Positions 56,399 to 64,000 of a stretch of 64,000 bases of DNA are shown here, piece after piece. Position numbers and translations under genes: made by a program. Every line of letters starts with the position of its first letter. The stretch's first letter is position 1. This stretch comes from Vreelandella arcis (lineage in GTDB: Bacteria > Pseudomonadota > Gammaproteobacteria > Pseudomonadales > Halomonadaceae), in NCBI RefSeq assembly GCF_900103865.1, contig NZ_FNII01000007.1:202127-266126 (forward strand). Reading direction: 5' to 3'. The notes below the pieces were generated by a model. It was not told the DNA's origin and searched no databases. It was given only the letters and a program-made list of their open reading frames with translations.

Positions 56399-57283
56399 AT
56401 GATGAATCTCTCCCATTGGCGCTTGATTGTCGCCATCGCGGACACTGGCACTATCACACGAGGTGCCGAGCGTGTTGGCATGACTCAATCCGGCGCCAGC
56501 CAGGCGCTCGCACAAATGGAGGAAACGCTGGGAGCACCGCTATTTGCCCGTTCGCGACGAGACGTCAGCATGACGGCCTTTGGAGATGCGGTTGTCGAGC
56601 ACGCGCGTGGTATGTTGGCGAGCCTCAACGCGATTGGTGGTTTGGCCGATGAGCAGAAAGGTATAGGGAGTGGCCGTCTTCGATTAGCTAGTTTCCCGTC
56701 TGTAATCTCGACTCGTCTCCCTGCACTGCTTGGCTCCTTTCGACAGCGCCATCCCGGTATCGACATCGTCGCTCTGGAAGGTACCGATGAAGAAGTCGAG
56801 ACATGGTTAGCTAGTGGCGCCATCGACCTTGGCGTGGTGCTGAATCCTACGCCGGAACGCCAAGCCTTGATACTCGGCTGCGATGCTTGGGTAGCCGTGG
56901 TGCCAACGGCTCACCCCATGGCGCGCCGTGCATCCGCACGAGGTGTCGACTTTGCAGAACTCGCTACCCAGCCGTTCATTCTCGCAACGGGGGGCTGCGC
57001 GGTGAACGCCCAGCATTTGGCTCAAGAGAGGGGAGTAGCGTTGAGCAATATCCGTGTGACGGTACGTGACTGGGTCAGTGCCTGTGTACTGGTTCGTGAA
57101 GGAATGGGAGTCGCCATCGTGCCGGAATCAACACTACCCGAAGATCAGCGTGGTTTACGCGTGTTATCGCTAACACAGCCGATTTATCGAAGGTTTGGGC
57201 TCGTCCCTGCAACGGCCACACCGGTCTTGAAACTTGTCGAGACTTTCTGGCAACACGTAGCAAATCACAAAACGCCACCATAG
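56399..57283 (+). CDS. LysR-family regulator (GST-associated)
   Basis: 294 aa. LSHWRLIVAIADTGTITRGAERVGMTQSGASQALAQMEE forms the DNA-binding domain; effector domain from about residue 90. Divergent from the glutathione transferase gene by 121 bases and convergent with the next LysR with a 10-base gap. Confidence 0.9.
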   Translation: MMNLSHWRLIVAIADTGTITRGAERVGMTQSGASQALAQMEETLGAPLFARSRRDVSMTAFGDAVVEHARGMLASLNAIGGLADEQKGIGSGRLRLASFPSVISTRLPALLGSFRQRHPGIDIVALEGTDEEVETWLASGAIDLGVVLNPTPERQALILGCDAWVAVVPTAHPMARRASARGVDFAELATQPFILATGGCAVNAQHLAQERGVALSNIRVTVRDWVSACVLVREGMGVAIVPESTLPEDQRGLRVLSLTQPIYRRFGLVPATATPVLKLVETFWQHVANHKTPP

Positions 57284-57293
57284 GATACCCACC

Positions 57294-58187
57294 TCACGAC
57301 GCAGTCAACTGAGGCTCATCCACCACCACCGCGTCACGCAACGTCTCAGCGAAGCTTGCCAAGGCTGGCGTCCAGGATTCCTGTTCGGGGGCGACAAAAT
57401 AAGTGTCGATATTAGCGATGGACGTGGGCAATTCCAGGTAGTGAACTTCGAAACGGTGTTGGTGAGCTTCGACCGTCCCACGGGGTAGTACCGTGTAACC
57501 CATCCCGGCAGCAACGCAGCCAAGCATCGCGTCCAGTGAACCGAACTCAAAAATTCGGCCTGCATTGACGCCATAGGATGCCAGCAATAACTCGATACGC
57601 TGACGATAGCTACACCCTTGGCGAAACGCTAGAAAGGCCGACGTCAGCAGTTCTTGTGAAGAGGGCATCGTCGTCATAGGCGTTGAGCCCACTAACACAA
57701 GTTGCTCGCTAAACGCTTTGAGCAAGTGATAGCGGGGATGCTCGATACGCCCGGCCACAAATATGCAGTCCACCTGCCCGTTTAGCAACCATTCGACCAG
57801 TTCAGCCGTTGGGCCTGTCTTGAGTTTGATATCAACCTCAGGCTGCGCTGCGTGGTACGCCGCCAGTATCGGCGGAAGGCGCAGCGCGGTCGTGGTTTCC
57901 ATGGCGCCTATGCGTAGCTGGCCGCAGGTCTTATCTTGGCCCTTAAACAGCGATACCGCTTCATCATGGGCAGTCACCATGCGCTCAGCATATTCCAACA
58001 GCGCTAAACCAGCACTCGTCGGGCGGACTAACCCCGCACGGTGAATGAGCTGTACACCTAACTCCTCCTCGAGTTTCTTGATGTGGGCCGTCACGTTGGA
58101 TTGCACGGTGTGTAGCTGTTTTGCGGCCGCCACGAAGCTGCCTGTTTCGGCCACCGCCATGAATAGTCGCAGCGATTTAAGTTGCAC
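57294..58187 (-). CDS. LysR-family regulator (MFS/GST-associated)
   Basis: 297 aa. The start is GTG 58187 (VQLKSLRLFMAVAETGSF), with a GGGAGA ribosome site about 7 bases upstream; an upstream in-frame start lacks this. HTH: FVAAAKQLHTVQSNVTAHIKKLEEELG. Divergent from the MFS-GST operon. The 3' end of this gene exists as two decayed copies at 50998 and 55369. Confidence 0.9.
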   Translation of the reverse strand: MQLKSLRLFMAVAETGSFVAAAKQLHTVQSNVTAHIKKLEEELGVQLIHRAGLVRPTSAGLALLEYAERMVTAHDEAVSLFKGQDKTCGQLRIGAMETTTALRLPPILAAYHAAQPEVDIKLKTGPTAELVEWLLNGQVDCIFVAGRIEHPRYHLLKAFSEQLVLVGSTPMTTMPSSQELLTSAFLAFRQGCSYRQRIELLLASYGVNAGRIFEFGSLDAMLGCVAAGMGYTVLPRGTVEAHQHRFEVHYLELPTSIANIDTYFVAPEQESWTPALASFAETLRDAVVVDEPQLTAS

Positions 58188-58333
58188 GCGCCATCTCCCT
58201 GTCAGGCTATCTCTAAACAAGATAGTAGCTATCAAAACTAATCGTTTCTAGAAAACCCTCTCTCGCACGTAGTCTGTCTGTGTACCAACGCGCTGCCCAC
58301 CTTGTTCGAATGGCGGCACGAAAAGGACGCGAC

Positions 58334-59548
58334 ATGATGAATAGCAAACTTAATAGCCAAGACTTGCCCGCGCTGTTAACCGGGATAATGGCGACGTTGG
58401 CTGGAATCGGCATTGCTCGCTTTGCCTATACGCCATTATTGCCCGCGATTATTCAACAGGGATGGTTCACCGCAAGCCAAGGAGCCTACCTGGGGGCTGC
58501 CAACCTGCTGGGTTACTTTATCGGCGCACTCGCAGCCCACTCGCTGAGCGAGCGTTTTTCTCCTCGCAAGGTGGTCTGCGCAAGTTTCGCGGGTATCGCG
58601 CTAAGCTTTATGCTCTGCGCCGGGGAGGGCGGTTTCACCTGGTTTTTCTTCTGGCGGTTAGTATCTGGCATTGCCGGAGCCATCTTAATGGTCGTTGGCC
58701 CCTCGCTGGCGCTGGCGGCCACCCCGCCTGAAGGGCGAACCCGTGTCGGTGCCATGGTGTTTACCGGTATTGGTCTAGGGGCACTACTTTCGGCCTTCAT
58801 CGTGCCGTTACTCATTGAGTTAAGCCTAGCGTTCACTTGGGGCACGCTGGGGCTGCTCTGCATTGTTGCGGGTTTTATATGCGACCGAGGCATCACTCGC
58901 TTAGCTTCACCTGTAATGGCTAACCCAGGGGGCAATGGTCGCAAGGGTTATGCGGGTATAAAGGTGGTCGTGCTGCTTGTCATCGGTGCTTATGCCCTGG
59001 ATGCGGTTGGGTTTGTGCCTCATACCGTGTTCTGGGTGGACTATCTCGCCAGGGAAAATGCACTGGGTAATCAAGCCGCTTCCCTACAGTGGGGCATCTT
59101 TGGTTTGGGGGCATTGTGTGGGCCGTTCATGGTAGGCGCACTGGCGCAGCGAATAGGCTGGCATCGTGGTTTAGCGATCGCCTTTGTGGCGAAGGCCGCT
59201 GCCGTCTCGCTGCCGGTGTTTTCGCTAGCACTCCTCAGTCAATCAGTTTCCTCTTTCATGGTGGGGGCGATGATCCCCGGCATTGTTGCACTCACCTCTG
59301 GTCGCCTTGCTGAGCTGGTAGGGCCGACCGCCCACAAAAAGCTCTGGGGGCAGGCCACCGCCGCCTTCGCTGCCGCCCAAGCGGTGGCGGGTTATGCCAT
59401 GTCAGCGCTCTACGAGCTCTGGGGTACCTACGCGCCACTGTTTGCCATCGGCGGCCTCATGCTAGCCGGAGGCTTTTTGCTGGTGCTTCTAAGCCGTGGT
59501 GTGCAACAGCGCCACAGCCATCTCACTGTTCAAAACAGGAAGCAATAA
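58334..59548 (+). CDS. YbfB/YjiJ-family MFS transporter
   Basis: 404 aa from ATG 58334, with an AAGGA site 7 bases upstream. GIMATLAGIGIARFAYTPLLP near residues 16-36 and GAYLGAANLLGYFIGAL follow the YbfB/YjiJ pattern; GLGALLSAFIVPLLI is in helix 5. Its stop TAA overlaps the GST start ATG by one base (TAATG). Likely an exporter; substrate unknown. Confidence 0.9.
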   Translation: MMNSKLNSQDLPALLTGIMATLAGIGIARFAYTPLLPAIIQQGWFTASQGAYLGAANLLGYFIGALAAHSLSERFSPRKVVCASFAGIALSFMLCAGEGGFTWFFFWRLVSGIAGAILMVVGPSLALAATPPEGRTRVGAMVFTGIGLGALLSAFIVPLLIELSLAFTWGTLGLLCIVAGFICDRGITRLASPVMANPGGNGRKGYAGIKVVVLLVIGAYALDAVGFVPHTVFWVDYLARENALGNQAASLQWGIFGLGALCGPFMVGALAQRIGWHRGLAIAFVAKAAAVSLPVFSLALLSQSVSSFMVGAMIPGIVALTSGRLAELVGPTAHKKLWGQATAAFAAAQAVAGYAMSALYELWGTYAPLFAIGGLMLAGGFLLVLLSRGVQQRHSHLTVQNRKQ

Positions 59549-60147
59549 TGGAACTCTACCTGAACGCAACGTCGCCTTATGCGCGCCTGGCGCGAATCGT
59601 TTTAATTGAAAAAGGTTTAGCGGAAGCCGTTACGCTGAAATGGTGCGACCCCTGGGCAGACGATGCCGCTCTATTAAAGGCCAACCCCGCTGGGCGTATT
59701 CCGGCGCTGATAACGGAGGACGGCACCACGCTAAGCGAGTCGATGCTGATTGCCGTTTATCTGGATGGCGTTAGTCCCAACAAGCCAATGATTCCCTCAA
59801 CGTGTTTGGGTGATGTGTTGCACCTGGCTGGGTTGGGTCAAAACCTGATGGATGCCGCTTTCACGACCGTGATTGCAAGAAAGCATTATGGCAACGAGAT
59901 TGAAGAGAGCGAACTCGGGCTAAGACGCCAACGAGCCATACAGCGAATCTTAAAACAACTGGACGGCGAGCTTAAAAAAACCTTTGCCTCGTCAGTTAAT
60001 CTCGGTGAAATCGCTATAGCCGTTGCGCTCGATTACTTAGCTTTCAGGTTGCCAGAGGTGCGCTGGAAAGAAGCGTATCCACAACTTCAGGTTTGGCACG
60101 CTGGCATGGTCGCAACAAAGAGCTTCCAGCAGACGGCATTCTGTTAG
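59548..60147 (+). CDS. Glutathione S-transferase family protein
   Basis: 199 aa. MELYLNATSPYARLARIVLIEKGL is the N-terminal thioredoxin fold with active-site Ser, and NPAGRIPALITEDGTTLSESMLIAVYLD the cis-Pro and glutathione-binding Glu-Ser. The C-domain is helical. Translationally coupled to the MFS gene. The pair may detoxify and export a conjugated electrophile. Confidence 0.92.
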   Translation: MELYLNATSPYARLARIVLIEKGLAEAVTLKWCDPWADDAALLKANPAGRIPALITEDGTTLSESMLIAVYLDGVSPNKPMIPSTCLGDVLHLAGLGQNLMDAAFTTVIARKHYGNEIEESELGLRRQRAIQRILKQLDGELKKTFASSVNLGEIAIAVALDYLAFRLPEVRWKEAYPQLQVWHAGMVATKSFQQTAFC

Positions 60148-60162
60148 TAGAGGCTGACCACA

Positions 60163-60645
60163 TCAAAGCAACCATCCCAAGCCCGCAATCCATAGACCAA
60201 AACCGAAGCTGGAATGTGCCACAAGGCTGCGAAGCCTAGCGGTGTTTGGCTGAGGTGCCTTACGGGCGGTGATCCCTGCGCCCAAGCAAGGTTGCAGGAC
60301 AAGAAAAGGCGCAAGCACCGTCATCGCACCGAAACCTAACGCAGGCATGAGCGTAGGTCGGGCGAGCCAGTCCGGCCCAACAAGTACCAGGAACGTCATC
60401 GCGAAAGCGATCCCAATCAGATAATGCGCAAACCACCCTAGAGGCGCTTCTGCTTGGATCTGTGCGCTATTGCCGATAGGTCGATGGATAAATCTGCCGT
60501 TCGGCAAGTGACCCAGCCAGCGACCGACCATCGCGTAATTCAGTGAGGGGATACCCAACAGGCGTTTTTGCAACAGCGCTACGATATCCATGAAAGCGGT
60601 CGCCCCAACGCCGAGCAATAGAGCATCGATCAGCAGCCCGTTCAT
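60163..60645 (-). CDS. DUF2938 membrane protein
   Basis: 160 aa with four predicted helices. LLIDALLLGVGATAFMDIVALLQKRLLGIPSLNYAMVGRW and the later YLIGIAFAMTFLVLVGPDWLARPTL are typical of DUF2938. It overlaps the preceding 38-residue gene by 4 bases (ATGA). Function unknown; the divergent MerR-type gene suggests inducible expression. Confidence 0.88.
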   Translation of the reverse strand: MNGLLIDALLLGVGATAFMDIVALLQKRLLGIPSLNYAMVGRWLGHLPNGRFIHRPIGNSAQIQAEAPLGWFAHYLIGIAFAMTFLVLVGPDWLARPTLMPALGFGAMTVLAPFLVLQPCLGAGITARKAPQPNTARLRSLVAHSSFGFGLWIAGLGWLL

Positions 60646-60758
60646 TTCGGGGCAACCAAGGTGATGGTGATAATCAGTGTGGCCTGAACGACTGCCAATA
60701 GCGTAAACGCAGGGCTGACCCTGTGGGTGAAACGAACCTGATTATTGAAAAGAGGCAT
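60642..60758 (-). CDS. Small 38-aa membrane peptide upstream of DUF2938
   Basis: The frame from ATG 60758 to TGA 60642 reads MPLFNNQVRFTHRVSPAFT, then one hydrophobic helix (LLAVVQATLIITITLVA) and PK. A GGAGA site lies upstream (reverse of 60766-60775) and the stop overlaps the DUF2938 start, so translation is probably coupled. One helix, predicted membrane peptide, no known family. Confidence 0.6.
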   Translation of the reverse strand: MPLFNNQVRFTHRVSPAFTLLAVVQATLIITITLVAPK

Positions 60759-60802
60759 CTTCCTCAATCTCCTTGAAGGCGAGGGTGAGGCGAAGTAGCT
60801 TA

Positions 60803-60829
60803 TTACTTCAAGTCAACTTGAAGTCAAGT
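60803..60829. promoter_or_regulatory. MerR-type operator within a divergent promoter
   Basis: A perfect dyad ACTTCAAG-TCAA-CTTGAAGT at 60805-60824. Reading the minus strand, TTGACT (-35) and TAATAA (-10) flank it with about 16 bases between, the classic MerR layout with the operator between the promoter boxes. It would control the 38-aa/DUF2938 unit; the MerR gene itself starts at 60833 on the other strand. Confidence 0.7.
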
Positions 60830-60832
60830 GCC

Positions 60833-61309
60833 ATGCTCGATATTGCCGAACTCTCCCGCAAAAGCGGCATTCCCGCCTCGAAACTGCGCTATTACGAAGA
60901 AGTGGGGCTGATCAGATCAGTTGGGCGCAATGGGTTGCGTCGCGTTTTCGAAACGGACGTATTGACGCGCTTGTCGCTGATTGCGCTGGGGCAGGTCGCG
61001 GGGTTTTCGCTGGCTGAGATACGCGAAATGCTGGGTTCTGAAAGACAGCCGGAAATAGACCGTGAGATGGTGAGTGCCAAGGCGGATCTCCTGGATCGCC
61101 GCATCAAAGAACTGACAGCACTACGTGATGGTTTGCGTCATGTGGTGACTTGTACGGCGCCAAGTCATCTGGAATGCCCCACCTTTCAACGTCTGATGCG
61201 GATTGCACAAACGCGCCAGGCGATGCGAGGGCGTGAGCAGAAAAAGGCCCGCACGAAGCGGAAGGGTGGAGGGGGTAATCGCAAGGCATCATCGTTTGGT
61301 AGAGACTGA
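60833..61309 (+). CDS. MerR-family transcriptional regulator
   Basis: 158 aa from ATG 60833. MLDIAELSRKSGIPASKLRYYEEVGLI is the MerR helix-turn-helix with wing RNGLRRVFE, followed by the dimerisation helix and a C-terminal effector part ending in a basic tail (KKARTKRKGGGGNRK). Two possible ligand Cys occur (VVTCTAPSHLECPTF). It is of the HTH_MerR-SF1 helix-turn-helix type; ligand unknown. Upstream in-frame codons pass through the operator and are rejected. Confidence 0.88.
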   Translation: MLDIAELSRKSGIPASKLRYYEEVGLIRSVGRNGLRRVFETDVLTRLSLIALGQVAGFSLAEIREMLGSERQPEIDREMVSAKADLLDRRIKELTALRDGLRHVVTCTAPSHLECPTFQRLMRIAQTRQAMRGREQKKARTKRKGGGGNRKASSFGRD

Positions 61310-61521
61310 AAATACTCCTGACGGAGTGATCGCCTAGCAGTGGGTGGTGACGCGCTGGTTCCAGCACTTATCACCCGTGCCCGGCTTATGTATTCAAAAT
61401 AAGAATATATAAGCTTTCTTTTATACTTTTTTGAAATGGCGAGATGCACTAAAATGGTGCTCCTTTAAGTCAGGCCGCTGGGCGTCTGCTGCCGCGTTAA
61501 GCCAAAGATAGGGATATCACC

Positions 61522-61557
61522 ATGCACACAACCCCGTTGAGGAACAGCCCCCTATGA
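61522..61557 (+). CDS. Possible 11-aa leader peptide upstream of mmuM
   Basis: ATG 61522 to TGA 61557 encodes MHTTPLRNSPL, preceded by an AGGGA site. The stop TGA overlaps the mmuM ATG 61554 (ATGA), so ribosomes finishing it could re-initiate. No Met run or attenuator hairpin is seen. May be chance. Confidence 0.35.
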   Translation: MHTTPLRNSPL

Positions 61558-62522
61558 GTGAGTCGAATCCGATCAAAGCCCTGTTGGCAGACGTGCCTTT
61601 TATGGTTATCGACGGTGCCTTGGCCACCGAGCTGGAAGCGCTAGGCTGCGACCTCAATGACGCTCTCTGGTCGGCGCGTTTGTTGACTCAGGCCCCGGAG
61701 AAGATCCGTCAGGTTCATCAGGCTTACTTTGAAGCCGGTGCCGATTGTGCGATTACCGCCAGCTATCAGGCCACCGTGCCGGGCTTTATGCAGGCGGGGC
61801 TGACGGCAGAAGAGGCACGGGCGTTGATTCAGTTATCGGTTACGCTCGCGCAACAGGCGCGGGATGCGGTCTGGCAGCCCGGTCAAAGCGACCGCCCCAA
61901 ACCGCTGGTGGCCGCATCCGTCGGCCCTTATGGCGCTTATCTAGCGGATGGCAGTGAATACCGGGGCGGCTATGATCTGGATCGCGCCGGGTTGGTTGAA
62001 TTTCACCGCGAGCGTTTTGAACTCTTGCTGGCGGCGGGGGCGGATCTATTAGCCGCTGAAACCTTGCCTTCATTAGAGGAAGCAATGGCGATCACCGATT
62101 TGCTGGCCGAGCATCCGGGCGCGCAGGCCTGGATCACCTTCTCAGCGAAGGATGGCCAACACATCAGCGATGGCACGCCGATCGAGGAATGTGCGGCAGC
62201 CCTGGCCAACTGCCCAGGCGTGGCGGCGATCGGCGTGAACTGCACGGCGTTGCCCCACATTGAATCGCTGATTCAGGCGATCCGGCGTCAGTGCGATCTG
62301 CCGGTGTTGGTCTACCCCAACTCGGGGGAAGTGTACGACCCGGTGACCAAAACCTGGCACCCGGCCCAATGCGATCATACCGCTGCCGATCTTTCCGGGC
62401 TGGCACAAGGGGTGGAGCATTGGCTGGCGGCAGGCGCGTCAGGCATTGGCGGTTGCTGCCGGACGACACCGGAGGATATTCAAGCACTGGCCGAGTGGCG
62501 GCGGTCACGCCAGCTTGCTTAG
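61554..62522 (+). CDS. mmuM: Homocysteine S-methyltransferase
   Basis: 322 aa. Zinc-binding Cys are in GVNCTALPH and the GGCCRTTPEDI pair near the C-terminus; VIDGALATELEALGCDLNDALWSARLL is the N-terminal barrel motif. It transfers a methyl group from S-methylmethionine or S-adenosylmethionine to homocysteine, giving methionine. The usual mmuP permease is not adjacent. Monocistronic here. Confidence 0.93.
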   Translation: MSESNPIKALLADVPFMVIDGALATELEALGCDLNDALWSARLLTQAPEKIRQVHQAYFEAGADCAITASYQATVPGFMQAGLTAEEARALIQLSVTLAQQARDAVWQPGQSDRPKPLVAASVGPYGAYLADGSEYRGGYDLDRAGLVEFHRERFELLLAAGADLLAAETLPSLEEAMAITDLLAEHPGAQAWITFSAKDGQHISDGTPIEECAAALANCPGVAAIGVNCTALPHIESLIQAIRRQCDLPVLVYPNSGEVYDPVTKTWHPAQCDHTAADLSGLAQGVEHWLAAGASGIGGCCRTTPEDIQALAEWRRSRQLA

Positions 62523-62525
62523 GCA

Positions 62526-62712
62526 TTAATGCTGAGTCTCTGCCCGTCACTACTCCACCTCTTCGACGGGCAACTCTTCGATGCCCGCGATCATCTGATC
62601 ATCCATTTCAGTGCGAGCGATCAGCTTACGAGCCGCGTTGCGTTGGCTTTCCAAAGCGCACTGCTTGCCTTCCTGAATCCCTTCCAAACGTCCTTTCTCA
62701 ATACCCAAGCAT
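62526..62712 (-). pseudogene. 3' remnant of an Rpn-family gene
   Basis: Minus frame reads IEKGRLEGIQEGKQCALESQ, RNAARKLIARTEMDDQMIAG and IEELPVEEVE, then stops; these match the last 60 residues of the Rpn protein at 54241, where the corresponding end is IEELSVEEVENLRAETQH. The old terminal codons (RAETQH) persist after two new stops. N-terminal nuclease part is absent. Confidence 0.88.
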
Positions 62713-62875
62713 TTATTACTCCAGCCAAAGACATTGGTAGGGCGGTAGCACTGGCATCAACATGAACCAGGTCATGTCCGTATCCTAAAGTTTAATGAGG
62801 CAAGCGTGGGATTCAACGGAGCCAACTGCTAGGCTCATTTTACTAAAGCGAAAAAACGCCGCAGGGAACAACCTA

Positions 62876-63202
62876 ATGCCACAGGCACCTCGCATCGAGC
62901 TTCACCCCGTTAACCAGCGCGTGCAGGTGCATGGCAAGCTGCTTGTGGAAGTTATAAAGAGTACCCAAACCCTCGAACTCCGCGAAACCGGCTACCCGCC
63001 GCGCCATTATTTCCCGCGTGAAGATGTCCGGATGAATTTACTCACCCTCTCAGAAAAGACCACCCACTGCCCGTTTAAAGGCAACACGGTGTATTTCTCG
63101 CTGGGTGACAAAAAAGACATTGCCTGGAGCTACGAGCAGCCGATTGAATGGATGGAAGCGATAGCGGGTAGGGTGGCGTTTGGTGAGGAAGAGAAAGAAT
63201 GA
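62876..63202 (+). CDS. DUF427-family protein
   Basis: 108 aa from ATG 62876 (AGGGA upstream; longer frame rejected). VHGKLLVEVIKSTQTLELRETGYPPRHYFPREDVRMNLL and FKGNTVYFSL match the small DUF427 beta-tent domain, found alone or duplicated. Function unknown. Confidence 0.85.
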   Translation: MPQAPRIELHPVNQRVQVHGKLLVEVIKSTQTLELRETGYPPRHYFPREDVRMNLLTLSEKTTHCPFKGNTVYFSLGDKKDIAWSYEQPIEWMEAIAGRVAFGEEEKE

Positions 63203-63407
63203 TGTCTTTCGAACCTGAGCGGACGTGCCGGGAAATGCAGCAGGCGCGCGAATTTTGGATATGCAGCTTAATTAAAGCTAATAGCCAAAATAATCATAGG
63301 GTTGGGAAAATCTGGCAGGCTGCATTTATCGGAAAAAAGTGCCAGCACGTTCATTCAAGCATAGAGCGCGCCGTCTAATACGCTGTTAAGTTTAGGAATT
63401 AGCTTTT

Positions 63408-63686
63408 ATGAGTCGAATCGAAATAAAGACAGAGGATGTTGAGCTGGCGAAAGACTTGCAGTCACTGGATATAGACGGACTGCAAGTTGGGCGCAGAGTC
63501 GTCGCTTTTGATGGTGCGGATCCCGAATTGATGGCCGCAGCGAATCAAGTCGCCACATTCGTTATTAGCTCGGGTAGCACCATCGCGCTAAGCCTATTTT
63601 CGTCTTGGCTGTACGATCGATTAAAGAGAGGTAAGCAAGAAAAAAACATCAAAATTAACCCTGGGATATTCATGAGGGAGTGCTGA
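63408..63686 (+). CDS. Short protein with one transmembrane helix, possibly cut by the IS element
   Basis: 92 aa. N-terminal MSRIEIKTEDVELAKDLQSLDI and one helix (ATFVISSGSTIALSLFSSWLY, then DRLKRGKQEK). Unrecognised family. The final residues PGIFMREC fall in DNA that probably belongs to the left end of the IS1380-type element, so the native C-terminus may have been longer. Confidence 0.65.
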   Translation: MSRIEIKTEDVELAKDLQSLDIDGLQVGRRVVAFDGADPELMAAANQVATFVISSGSTIALSLFSSWLYDRLKRGKQEKNIKINPGIFMREC

Positions 63687-63694
63687 AAACGAAG

Positions 63695-63766
63695 ATAGCG
63701 AATGGTAAACTCCAATAGAATCATACAGTTCCTGCAAGAACACGATTCCAAGAGGCCATTCGCTAT
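63695..63766 (+). promoter_or_regulatory. Inverted repeat enclosing the transposase start
   Basis: ATAGCGAATGG at 63695-63705 is the exact complement of CCATTCGCTAT at 63756-63766, which contains the first bases of the transposase ATG (63765-63767). RNA entering from outside could fold and hide the start codon, a known way IS elements limit expression by impinging transcription. Confidence 0.6.
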
Positions 63767-64000
63767 GGGTGAAATCTTATCTCCCTGGACTCCCTCCTGC
63801 AACGGGTCTATCCGCGTCGAAATGAGCGGTGAGCGCACCACCAGTGATAGCGGTGCTCTGCTGCTCCGCGAAGCGCTCGACAACAGCGGTGTCATTGACG
63901 CACTGGAGGATAATCTGGTCGATCAGCGCGACCCGCAGCGTATCCGTCACTCTCTGGCCAGCCAAGTTCGTACCGTGGTGCTGCAACGGGCCATGGGCTG
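63765..64000 (+). CDS. IS1380-family transposase (3' end outside window)
   Basis: 78 visible codons. ERTTSDSGALLLREALDNSG, then DQRDPQRIRHSLASQVRTVV matches the N-terminus of IS1380-family DDE transposases (GALLLRE and DPRDP.RVRHSL patterns). ATG 63765 has an AGAGG site 9 bases upstream. The catalytic DDE domain lies outside the window. Confidence 0.85.
   Translation, partial: MGEILSPWTPSCNGSIRVEMSGERTTSDSGALLLREALDNSGVIDALEDNLVDQRDPQRIRHSLASQVRTVVLQRAMG

Larger units (their letters stand above)
63660..64000 (+). mobile_element. IS1380-family insertion sequence, left part
   Basis: A partial element runs off the window; the left boundary near 63660 (CCTGGGATATTCATGAGG) is inferred, since no target duplication can be checked without the right end. 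The transposase starts at 63765. Inverted repeats flank its start. Confidence 0.6.

Noticed and set aside
61310..61553. Possible SAM riboswitch or T-box upstream of the homocysteine methyltransferase
   Set aside because: Only short hairpins are seen; no conserved riboswitch core was recognised.

Overview
The window looks like a chromosomal segment of a halophilic gammaproteobacterium, most likely Halomonadaceae (Halomonas/Vreelandella-like). This is inferred from moderately high GC, the BetT/BetA choline genes, a divergent trpI/trpBA locus, many LysR regulators and the overall gene families. No rRNA, tRNA, CRISPR array, prophage or replication origin was seen. About 60 protein genes are supported, together with about ten decayed gene fragments.

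Region 1 (1-14.4 kb). A DapA-family lyase runs off the left edge. After it comes a tightly packed minus-strand operon of 12 genes encoding two branched-chain-amino-acid-type (Liv) ABC importers wrapped around four cytoplasmic proteins: two paralogous 'phosphoenolpyruvate hydrolase-like' TIM barrels, a Tm-1-like (UPF0261) ATP-binding protein and an SRPBCC protein. The ATPases of the second importer lie beyond a divergent AraC regulator. This is the best candidate in the window for an undescribed pathway: the substrate is unknown, and the two enzyme types together correspond to the two halves of the plant Tm-1 protein.

Region 2 (14.8-25.5 kb). A secreted glycerophosphodiester phosphodiesterase, a membrane-domain/PQQ-sugar-dehydrogenase fusion, choline dehydrogenase plus the BCCT choline transporter (osmoprotectant supply), a c-di-GMP phosphodiesterase with a periplasmic solute-binding sensor, a DUF2235 hydrolase and a stop-riddled remnant of an NAD(P)-binding protein gene.

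Region 3 (25.5-39.1 kb). Scavenging modules, each with a divergent LysR: SSS symporter + DUF3311 + M20 amidohydrolase; aldo/keto reductase; and an Aap-type amino-acid ABC importer with an isoaspartyl peptidase/asparaginase as the last gene of the operon. A YefM/YoeB toxin-antitoxin pair and a trpI-like remnant lie between them.

Region 4 (39.3-64 kb). trpI/trpBA, then a patchwork of small regulator-target pairs (AraC/LysE, AraC/SDR, LysR/MFS-HAD, LysR/GST, LysR/MFS-GST, MerR/DUF2938), a homocysteine methyltransferase, an Rpn-family nuclease, and at the right edge an IS1380-family transposase. The area holds partial, decayed copies of genes that are intact elsewhere in the window: LysE, the AraC 5' end and promoter, the phnA-LysR 3' ends, the Rpn 3' end and a ParE-like toxin. 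This suggests repeated duplication followed by deletion.
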